Origin: JAEXNA01 sp050486105
GTDB lineage: Bacteria; Vulcanimicrobiota; Xenobia; Xenobiales; JADMJV01
Direction: 5' to 3'
Length of the DNA: 7,070 nt
NCBI GenBank assembly: GCA_050486105.1
Contig: JBJHCR010000326.1
Span: 1-7,070 of the forward strand
Made by a program: the position numbers and the translations under genes. The notes below the pieces were generated by a model. That model was not told the origin of the DNA, searched no databases, and was given only the letters and a program-made list of their open reading frames with translations. Positions 1-5,280 of the stretch are shown one piece after another (the stretch's first letter is position 1; the number at the start of each line of letters is the position of its first letter).

Positions 1-1
1 G

Positions 2-1375
2 AAGTACCTGAACGGCGTACTGCGGGAAATCGACCTGGGAAGGTATTGTGAACCCCAGAAGATGCCCCTCAACGCCTTTCTAGATAAGTGGCTCAAAGAC
101 GCCGTGAAGACGAGGGTGAGAGACCGTACTTACCACAACTACTCGGATTTGATGTCGAACTATGTGAGAGAAGGCCTGGGCAAGAAGCTGATCTCTAAGA
201 TCACGGCCCTTGAGATTCAGGCTCTGTACTCCGCTCTGCTGGAAAGGGGCCTGGCCGTGGTCACTGTTCAGAAGGTGCACACGGTTTTGGGCTCGGCCTT
301 CAAGCAGGCCGTGAGATGGGGCTTCCTTGGCATCAATCCGATGGACGGGGTCGAGCTGCCGAGGGACAAGGGCAGGCGGGAGGAGAAGATCAAAAGTATT
401 CCGCTAGAACGGGTGACGGAGTGTNNNNNNNNNNACCTCGCTGCGCTAGCGGCATCCTGCTCGCGCTGGGGTGTCGTTTTTGCCCTGGCTCTCGGCACCG
501 GAATGCGGCCGGGTGAGTACTTGGCCCTGAAATGGGATGACCTGGACTTTGAGAAGAAGCTGGTGCGGGTTCAGCGGACTCTGTACCGGCACCGGAAGGG
601 TGGCGGTTGGTCTTTTGAGGCACCCAAGACCAAAGGAAGTGTTCGTTCCATCTCCTTACCGGACGAGCTGTTGGAGGACCTGGCCGAGCACCGAGAGGAG
701 CAGATCCGCCAGTTCGGGGAACAGCAAGAGCTGGTCTTCGCCAGTAGAAATGGAGAGCCGCTTTTCAGCGCCAACCTTCGGCGAAGGCACTTCAAGCCGA
801 TGGTTCGCGCGCTTGGGATGGATGAAGGGCTCAATCTTTATTCCATGAGGCATGGCCACGCAACTTTGTTACTCTCGGCGGGGGTCCACCCTCGGCTTGT
901 TGCAGATCGTTTGGGCCATTCCAGTGTGAAAATGACCCTGGATGTCTATTCCCACGTTGTCCCGTCGATGCAGAATGAGGTGGCCGTGCAGGTTAGCAAC
1001 CTGCTCTATCGGCGGGATTGTCTTTCAGGTCGGGGTTCGGCCGGCGGCCTGGCCGCCGGCCATCCGGCCGGCTCCCTCTTCTCCCTAAAACCTATCTTAA
1101 AAAAACACTTGCTGACCCTGTTCCAGTCTCCACTCCGTGGCCTGGAACAGGGTCTTTATCGTCTTCGTCGTGGGGTGGTCAAAGGGGTCAAGTTCGCTCG
1201 GGCACCCAACTTTCCGGATTGCACCCGGGTTTCTTCGGCGGAGTTGTCCCCTTTGTCCACCCCTGCCTCCAATGAAAAGGAGGTCTATTGGAATTCTAAA
1301 AGTGTACTGGCAGAGTGGGAGGTGCGCCCGCAGTGGGATTCAGAATGTCCTTGGCCTGCGAGCAGGTTTCTTTGA
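2..1375 (+). CDS. Tyrosine recombinase / phage-type integrase, 5' truncated by the window edge
   Basis: This is a site-specific recombinase that would integrate and excise the mobile island. The frame is open to the first base, and the 20 codons before the ATG at 62 look like normal integrase N-terminal sequence, so the true start lies upstream. Numbering from that Met, residues 1-100 form the SAM-like core-binding domain (RVRDRTYHNY, then NPMDGVELPR). The catalytic domain follows with R149 in GTGMRPGE, the beta-hairpin lysine K189 or K191 (APKTKGSVR), R263 in LYSMRHGHA, H286 in LGHSS and nucleophile Y296 in LDVYSHV. The first His of the usual HxxR motif is Tyr260. A 10-N assembly gap replaces about residues 122-125, yet the frame continues sensibly across it. 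Recognisable homology stops near residue 318 (about 1015). The last ~120 residues are arginine/proline-rich, cross three inverted repeats and may be read-through of noncoding sequence. The family call is secure; the true C terminus is not. Confidence 0.93.
   Translation, partial: KYLNGVLREIDLGRYCEPQKMPLNAFLDKWLKDAVKTRVRDRTYHNYSDLMSNYVREGLGKKLISKITALEIQALYSALLERGLAVVTVQKVHTVLGSAFKQAVRWGFLGINPMDGVELPRDKGRREEKIKSIPLERVTECXXXXLAALAASCSRWGVVFALALGTGMRPGEYLALKWDDLDFEKKLVRVQRTLYRHRKGGGWSFEAPKTKGSVRSISLPDELLEDLAEHREEQIRQFGEQQELVFASRNGEPLFSANLRRRHFKPMVRALGMDEGLNLYSMRHGHATLLLSAGVHPRLVADRLGHSSVKMTLDVYSHVVPSMQNEVAVQVSNLLYRRDCLSGRGSAGGLAAGHPAGSLFSLKPILKKHLLTLFQSPLRGLEQGLYRLRRGVVKGVKFARAPNFPDCTRVSSAELSPLSTPASNEKEVYWNSKSVLAEWEVRPQWDSECPWPASRFL
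425..434. other. Assembly gap (10 N)
   Basis: Ten unresolved bases lie inside the integrase gene, between the core-binding and catalytic domains. A fixed run of ten N is often a scaffolding placeholder, so the true length may differ. The integrase frame resumes correctly after it with a plausible helix (LAALAAS) leading into the GTGMRPGE motif, so few bases are likely missing and their number is probably compatible with the frame. Confidence 0.97.
1039..1061. repeat. GC-rich 11-bp perfect palindrome after the integrase domain
   Basis: The arms ggccggcggcc (1039-1049) and ggccgccggcc (1051-1061) are exact reverse complements around a single T at 1050. A further ggccggc follows at 1066-1072. 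The palindrome lies just past the end of recognisable integrase homology, inside the nominal reading frame. It could be a hairpin that ends or stabilises the integrase message, or part of an attachment or regulatory region. No T-tract follows directly. Confidence 0.7.
1114..1157 (+). terminator. Candidate terminator-like hairpin after the integrase domain
   Basis: A perfect 13-bp inverted repeat, gaccctgttccag (1114-1126) against ctggaacagggtc (1142-1154), encloses a 15-base loop and is followed by cTTTatc. It comes about 100 bases after the end of conserved integrase sequence, where a terminator would be expected. The U-tract is short and the integrase frame stays open across it, so this may instead be a recombinase or regulator binding dyad. 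Confidence 0.4.
1172..1263. repeat. Long imperfect inverted repeat (20-bp arms, 18/20 paired)
   Basis: Arm 1172-1191 (ggggtggtcaaaggggtcaa) pairs with arm 1244-1263 (ttgtcccctttgtccacccc) at 18 of 20 positions. The mismatches are 1179/1256 and 1188/1247. Some further pairing continues inward, including 1195-1197 with 1238-1240 and accc at 1204-1207 with gggt at 1227-1230. Each arm also contains two similar half-units (ggtcaaa and ggtcaag in the left arm). Possible roles are a structured RNA, an attachment or arm-type region for the integrase, or a small palindromic insertion. The structure is seen directly; the function is unknown. Confidence 0.7.
1355..1373 (+). terminator. Weak terminator-like hairpin at the integrase stop codon
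   Basis: A short self-complementary stretch, cctg-cgag-cagg (1355-1366), is followed at once by tttcttt and overlaps the TGA at 1373-1375. The stem is only 4-5 bp. It could terminate the integrase transcript and insulate the downstream operon, but a stem this short is weak evidence. Confidence 0.25.
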
Positions 1376-1399
1376 GTCTACCGTCAGAGACATACTCAA
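1372..1399. promoter_or_regulatory. Possible operator dyad upstream of the ABC-3C operon
   Basis: The half-sites ttgagt (1372-1377) and actcaa (1394-1399) are exact reverse complements separated by 16 bases. The dyad lies 25 bases before the effector start, between the integrase stop and the operon, where a promoter or operator would be expected. I could not assign a convincing -35/-10 pair here: catact at 1391-1396 is a mediocre -10 with no good partner. A chance 6-bp dyad is quite possible. Confidence 0.22.
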
Positions 1400-1413
1400 G
1401 TCGTAGCGGGTTC

Positions 1414-1429
1414 GACATTTTTTGATGTC
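1414..1429. promoter_or_regulatory. Small dyad covering the effector start codon
   Basis: gacat (1414-1418) and atgtc (1425-1429) are exact reverse complements separated by tttttg. The second arm contains the ATG start. As RNA this could form a weak hairpin hiding the start; as DNA it could be a small operator. A 5-bp stem in AT-rich sequence may be chance. Confidence 0.2.
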
Positions 1430-2621
1430 CACCATTTCATCAGACTTTTCAGCCGCCGACTCCGTCCTCGGGTACCTATACCAGATACGCCTTGCGCTTC
1501 TATCAGCGCTGCACCGGATGGCAAAGGGAGTACCTTTCTGTTTGTACTTTGAGAGTCTCGACGACGTTGTTTTTGAGCAAACAGGTACACCGGTCGAGTT
1601 GTTGCAGCTCAAGCACCATTGCAAGACAGCCGCGAATCTAACGGACGCAAGTCCGGACCTTTGGAAGAGTCTTCGTGTTTGGATTGAGGGTCGCTCGAAT
1701 CAGACAATCCCTGCCGATGGACAGCTCTTTCTGATAACTACGAGCGAATCCGGTCAAGGTTCTGCGGCGAGTTACCTTCAGTCGGAAAACCGCGACATTG
1801 ACAAAGCCGTGAGTCTTCTGTCCCAGACAGCAACGACCTCAACGAACAAGAAAAACGAACCCGGGTACAAACTTTTTCGAGAGATGACCGGTGATGAGAA
1901 GACCGAGCTTCTTACCTCGGTTATCATAGTGCCAAAAGCTCCTTCTATTGACGAGACCGGTAAGGAATTGACAAAGGGGGCCCGACTCGCGGTGCGTAGA
2001 GAGCATGTCCGCTCATTTCTTGCCCGCCTCGAAGGTTGGTGGTTCCAAAGAGCGTTAGATCAACTAATCACCGGCGTAAGCTCTCCAATACTCAGTGCCG
2101 AATTGGAATCGGAGTATTTCGATCTTCAGGAACAATTCAAGCTTGACGCTCTACCCGTAGATCGGGACATACTTTCTGCTGATGTGGATGAGGAGACGTT
2201 CCAAGGGTCTGTGTTTGTCCATCAGGTAAAGCTAACCGGAATAGGAAGTCAAAGAGTCCTGGTAGCGATTCGAGACTACTATAGGGCATTCGAGCAGCGA
2301 TCTCGGTGGGTGAGAGAGGACCTTCTTCTGGTCGGAGAGTTGGACCGCTACGAGCAATTGCTTCGCGAGGAGTGGGAGCTCGAGTTTTATCGAGTCGCCG
2401 ACGAGTTAGGACAAACTGCGGCCGAGGAGGCAAAGAAGGCAGCCGCCCAAAGTCTCTATTCCTGGGTTGAAAAAAGCTGTTTCCCGATTCGCGAAAAAGT
2501 TCAGCACCCGAGTTTATCCCGAGGCTCACTTCACATACTTGCGGACAGACTACAGGTTGGTTGGCACCCGGATTTCTTGAGCCGATTAAAACATCTTCTT
2601 GAGCCGGGAGGCGTATCGTGA
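1425..2621 (+). CDS. ABC-3C system effector: PD-(D/E)XK/Cap4-like N-terminal segment fused to an ABC-3C C-terminal domain
   Basis: This 398-residue protein is the predicted effector of a three-component ABC (ABC-3C) conflict system. The N terminus (about 1-110) resembles Cap4/DUF4297-type nucleases: GYLYQ at 16-20, then E43, the D46-D47 pair, and E58-L-L-Q61-L-K63, which reads as the acidic residue plus QxK form of a PD-(D/E)XK active site. A hydrophobic strand (QLFLITTS) follows near residue 100. The C-terminal half carries motifs I associate with the ABC-3C CTD: DYYRAFEQRSRW (284-295), RGSLHILAD (366-374) and GWHPDF (379-384). ATG 1425 is chosen over the preceding TTG 1422; an in-frame stop at 1404-1406 excludes a long extension. 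No good Shine-Dalgarno sequence precedes it, which suggests weak or regulated initiation. Its stop overlaps the next gene's start. Family membership comes from motif recognition; nuclease activity is inferred. Confidence 0.85.
   Translation: MSTISSDFSAADSVLGYLYQIRLALLSALHRMAKGVPFCLYFESLDDVVFEQTGTPVELLQLKHHCKTAANLTDASPDLWKSLRVWIEGRSNQTIPADGQLFLITTSESGQGSAASYLQSENRDIDKAVSLLSQTATTSTNKKNEPGYKLFREMTGDEKTELLTSVIIVPKAPSIDETGKELTKGARLAVRREHVRSFLARLEGWWFQRALDQLITGVSSPILSAELESEYFDLQEQFKLDALPVDRDILSADVDEETFQGSVFVHQVKLTGIGSQRVLVAIRDYYRAFEQRSRWVREDLLLVGELDRYEQLLREEWELEFYRVADELGQTAAEEAKKAAAQSLYSWVEKSCFPIREKVQHPSLSRGSLHILADRLQVGWHPDFLSRLKHLLEPGGVS
2606..2611 (+). promoter_or_regulatory. Strong ribosome binding site for the middle component, inside the effector gene
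   Basis: GGGAGG lies six bases before the GTG at 2618 and within the last codons of the effector gene. It settles the non-ATG start of the middle-component gene and supports coupled translation across the GTGA overlap at 2618-2621. Confidence 0.75.
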
Positions 2622-3121
2622 CTAGAACTTCGTGGATTAAGCGTCCGCTAGAGCAAGCCCGCCTACTCAATCCCGCCTTTGTTGGAACCGTAATATGGGC
2701 CTGTTCGAGAGGCTATGAGTTTAAGCGAAAAGGCCCAGGATTGCCTTTCGCACTTGCTTTCATGGCAGTCCCCATTGTGCTACACAAAGCTACTCGTGAA
2801 ACTCTGCCGAGCTCGACACGTACTTCTATGACCGCGTGGCTAGGAGAAAACCCACGCGCGAAAGTTAGTTTCGCTGATCGAGCTTGCGTACTTGGGCCAT
2901 CAGTCAAGGAGGCCATACTCTTCGCCGTCAATGGAAGTTTGCTGGCCATTCAGGATTCCGCCCTAGTAGCTGCCGACCGGCCGCGCTCAATGGCACGATT
3001 TGAGAGGGAGGCCACAGCTGAAGTGAAAGCATGCATAAAGAAAGCCGAGTTCGTCGGTAAATGGTTTGCTATGTCCGGCGACTATCCGACAATCATGGCT
3101 CTATGGGGGGTTTCGCCTTGA
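2618..3121 (+). CDS. Three-component ABC (ABC-3C) system middle component
   Basis: This 167-residue soluble protein lies between the effector and the ATPase and is thought to link them. Conserved-looking blocks I associate with the family are NPAF (18-21), GLPFALAF (41-48), LHKATRETLP (55-64), TRTSMTAWL (67-75), KKAEFVGKWFA (141-151) and a C-terminal TIMALWGVSP (158-167). It has no obvious catalytic residues, signal peptide or membrane segment, which fits an adaptor. The GTG start at 2618 overlaps the effector stop (GTGA) and has a good GGGAGG six bases upstream. The stop, TGA at 3119-3121, overlaps the likely TTG start of the ATPase. Length and position match ABC-3C operons. The adaptor role is inferred from comparative genomics, not visible in the sequence. 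Confidence 0.87.
   Translation: MTRTSWIKRPLEQARLLNPAFVGTVIWACSRGYEFKRKGPGLPFALAFMAVPIVLHKATRETLPSSTRTSMTAWLGENPRAKVSFADRACVLGPSVKEAILFAVNGSLLAIQDSALVAADRPRSMARFEREATAEVKACIKKAEFVGKWFAMSGDYPTIMALWGVSP
3105..3110 (+). promoter_or_regulatory. Shine-Dalgarno-like G-run setting the ATPase start
   Basis: GGGGGG lies seven bases before the TTG at 3118. The alternative in-frame ATGs at 3103 and 3061 have no comparable purine run at the right distance. The TTG also gives the tight TTGA stop/start overlap and an N terminus (SIQLLDIVVY) that begins at the first strand of the ATPase fold. Confidence 0.5.
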
Positions 3122-5085
3122 GTATCCAGTTGCTTGATATCGTAGTCTACTCGACCGCAGGGGACCGTCGTATTGTATCGCTACACCCTGGAGAAATGAA
3201 TATCATCACGGGTGACTCAAAAACCGGAAAGTCTGCTCTAATCAGCATAGTGGACTACTGTCTCGGAAGCTCGGAATGTTCTGTGCCAGCGGGGGTTATC
3301 CGCAATAGCGTAGCCTGGTACGGTCTTCGCATCGCCGATGGGCTCGAGGAACACTTTATTGCACGACGTTCGCCACCACCGGGCGCCACTACATCATCCG
3401 ATGCATATTATCGAGTCGGAAGTTCGATAGCGGTCCCTGCAGCAGAAGAACTCGCTGGAATCACCAACATAAGTGCAGTTATTGATCGATTAAATCGAGT
3501 CGTCGGCATCGGTATCAATATTCATGAGCCACCCGAAGGACAAACAAGACAACCCATTTCTGCAAACCTTCGGCATGCTCTCGCTTTCGTGTTTCAGCCC
3601 CAAAATGAAATATCGCAACCAGGTCATCTTTTTCACAAACAAAGCGATAACTGGGTTGCTCAGACTATCAAAGATACGTTGCCTTACTTCCTGGGTGCCG
3701 TAGATGATGATTTTGTTGCCCAAAAAGCTAGACTGAAAGACCTAAGGAGACGGCTTCGGGATCGGGAACGTAAGCTTGAGCGGCTAGAGGCCATCGCGGG
3801 GGAGGGACTAGGTGGGGCTGCGGAACTCATTTCGGAGCTTCGAGATGTTGGTCTGATCGATGAAGAAGTCGATCCGACAGACTGGCAAGAGGCCGTTCAG
3901 ATACTGAAGTCTGCCGCAACCGCAACACCGGGGGAGCAACTCTCCAGGTACGAAGAAACTGTTGACCAGACGGAACTTGTCCGATTGAACGAAAAGCGGG
4001 CTCATCTGCGCGATGAACTTAAGCGACTTCAACACGAACTCGATGCTATGCAGTCACTTCATAGCGAAGAAGGCGGGTTCGCTCGGGAGACAAAAGAGCA
4101 AATTTCACGACTTTCAAGCCTGGGTCTGTTCACACATACTAATGAAGAGTGTTGCCCACTCTGTGACCAGCCGACGCCGAAAGAGCTTCCGAAATCGGAA
4201 GATCTGCAAAAGGAGATACGACGGGCAGCCGAACAGCTTGAAAACGTCGCTAAACATACGCCCGGGCTGGAAGCGTTGATTCTGGACCAGCAAGCCAGGG
4301 TCCAGGAATCCCGGCGACTTCTAAGAGAAAATTGGGCAAGGCTTGAGGCGATTCGTCAATCGGATGACCGCCTGCAAGAATTTCGTGATTACTCCGCCCG
4401 AAGAGCACATGTGTTGGGACGATTGAGCATGTATCTCGATTCCCTTCCTCAGGTTGCTAACACTTCCGAACTCCGCACTGAGGTCGAGCAGCTGAAGAGT
4501 GAAATATCTGGACTCGAAGATGTTCTTAGCGATGATAAGATTCGCGAGCGGCTCGAATCCATTCTTTCAGTAATTGGGAAGTGGCAAACGGCATGGTCAG
4601 AGCGTCTCGATCTTGAGCATCAAGGGAACCCTTTTCGACTCGATGTCCGAAAATTGCAGGTGGTGGCCGACACCGACTCCGGCCCCATTCAGATGAAACA
4701 AATGGGGAGCGGTGCAAATTGGCTTGGATGCCATTTGATAGCGCATCTCGCTCTACACAGATGGTTTGTCCAGAAGGATAGACCGGTCCCCAGGTTCTTG
4801 TTCCTAGACCAACCTTCCCAGGTATACTTTCCGGCGGAGCGAGACGTTGACGGCACCGGTGCGCTATTGGATGATGAAGATCGAATCGCAGTTACGAAAA
4901 TTTTCAAGCTAATATGGGATGTTCTTCAGGCGCTCGGGGGTCAGTTTCAAGTCATCGTTACAGAACATGCTGACCTAGCCGAGGACTGGTACCAGAGCGC
5001 CGTTGTGGAGCGCTGGCGAAATGGTGAGGCTCTAATACCGCGCAATTGGATGGATGATGGTGAGCCATCGAAAACCCGAGAGTGA
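3118..5085 (+). CDS. DUF3732-type SMC/Rad50-like ABC ATPase of the ABC-3C system
   Basis: This is the predicted ATP-driven sensor or motor of the three-component system, 655 residues from TTG 3118 (in-frame ATGs at 3103 and 3061 would add 5 or 19 residues). The Walker A is GDSKTGKS (32-39), followed by the DUF3732-like segment VDYCLGS. Coiled-coil stretches rich in Leu, Glu and Arg lie around 200-230 and 285-315. They lead to C346-P-L-C349, a Rad50-style zinc-hook motif, and the coil resumes about 359-433 and 449-490. The C-terminal ATPase lobe has a signature-like MGSGANWLG (529-537), Walker B FLFLDQPSQVYFP (560-572, with D564 followed by Gln565 where many ABC ATPases have Glu) and a switch histidine H617 in VTEHA. 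There is no membrane segment, so it is not a transporter. It is the last gene of the cassette; the DNA-sensing role is inferred by analogy with Rad50/SMC proteins. Confidence 0.92.
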   Translation: MSIQLLDIVVYSTAGDRRIVSLHPGEMNIITGDSKTGKSALISIVDYCLGSSECSVPAGVIRNSVAWYGLRIADGLEEHFIARRSPPPGATTSSDAYYRVGSSIAVPAAEELAGITNISAVIDRLNRVVGIGINIHEPPEGQTRQPISANLRHALAFVFQPQNEISQPGHLFHKQSDNWVAQTIKDTLPYFLGAVDDDFVAQKARLKDLRRRLRDRERKLERLEAIAGEGLGGAAELISELRDVGLIDEEVDPTDWQEAVQILKSAATATPGEQLSRYEETVDQTELVRLNEKRAHLRDELKRLQHELDAMQSLHSEEGGFARETKEQISRLSSLGLFTHTNEECCPLCDQPTPKELPKSEDLQKEIRRAAEQLENVAKHTPGLEALILDQQARVQESRRLLRENWARLEAIRQSDDRLQEFRDYSARRAHVLGRLSMYLDSLPQVANTSELRTEVEQLKSEISGLEDVLSDDKIRERLESILSVIGKWQTAWSERLDLEHQGNPFRLDVRKLQVVADTDSGPIQMKQMGSGANWLGCHLIAHLALHRWFVQKDRPVPRFLFLDQPSQVYFPAERDVDGTGALLDDEDRIAVTKIFKLIWDVLQALGGQFQVIVTEHADLAEDWYQSAVVERWRNGEALIPRNWMDDGEPSKTRE

Positions 5086-5156
5086 TGGAAGAGAGAGAAG
5101 ATGAGAGACCCACAAGCCACTTGCTACAGAAGGCGACGCCCCATCCAATCTATTGC

Positions 5157-5190
5157 GCAGCCACGCGCGCCTTCTCATGATGCTGGCTGC
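5157..5190. repeat. 7-bp inverted repeat downstream of the ATPase gene
   Basis: gcagcca (5157-5163) and tggctgc (5184-5190) are exact reverse complements around a 20-base loop. It lies 72 bases after the operon stop, where a terminator might be, but no T-tract follows, so intrinsic termination is doubtful. Confidence 0.25.
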
Positions 5191-5200
5191 AGAGAGTGAG

Positions 5201-5214
5201 TGATTCTGTTCCAG
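5201..5214 (+). repeat. Right copy of an imperfect 14-bp direct repeat flanking the ABC-3C cassette
   Basis: tgattctgttccag here matches tgaccctgttccag at 1113-1126 in 12 of 14 positions, including an exact 9-bp core ctgttccag. The two copies bracket the three ABC-3C genes, and the left copy overlaps one arm of the hairpin at 1114-1154. A 9-bp match between two spacers of a few hundred bases could arise by chance. Confidence 0.35.
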
Positions 5215-5222
5215 AAACCTTT

Positions 5223-5244
5223 GGCACACTATAGGCACACTATC
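5223..5244 (+). repeat. Tandem GGCACACTAT repeat, candidate integrase arm-type site
   Basis: ggcacactat occurs at 5223-5232 and again at 5234-5243, giving an 11-base period with the copies head to tail. Short tandem direct repeats near the end of an element are typical of arm-type binding sites for tyrosine integrases. No such copies were seen beside the integrase gene within this window. Confidence 0.5.
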
Positions 5245-5266
5245 GCTCCCATAATTTTCAAGAAAC

Positions 5267-5280
5267 CCCGTAACGACGGG
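5267..5280 (-). terminator. Short hairpin with T-rich tail on the minus strand
   Basis: cccgt (5267-5271) and acggg (5276-5280) pair perfectly around the loop aacg. Read on the minus strand the hairpin is followed by gtttctt, which resembles a small intrinsic terminator. No minus-strand gene is visible that would need it, so it may be a relic or part of an attachment region. Confidence 0.3.

Noticed and set aside
1018..1406. Two overlapping plus-strand frames (1018-1275 and 1137-1406) that could be small genes between integrase and effector
   Set aside because: They lie across the inverted repeats, lack suitable ribosome sites and show no family resemblance. They read as open by composition in the same noncoding-like stretch.
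2137..2670. 177-residue minus-strand frame opposite the end of the effector and start of the middle component
   Set aside because: It is antisense to two well-supported genes, is Arg/Pro/Ser-rich and has no recognisable motif.
3118..5085. Transporter ATPase interpretation of the large ABC protein
   Set aside because: The long coiled coil, CPLC hook, lack of a permease partner and DUF3732-type motifs point to the SMC/Rad50 side of the family.
5032..5238. Minus-strand 68-residue frame over the end of the ATPase gene and the tandem repeats
   Set aside because: It has no motif or ribosome site and runs through the GGCACACTAT repeats. It is likely a chance frame.
5223..5244. CRISPR array start
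   Set aside because: There are only two 10-base copies with a single-base spacer and no cas genes in the window.
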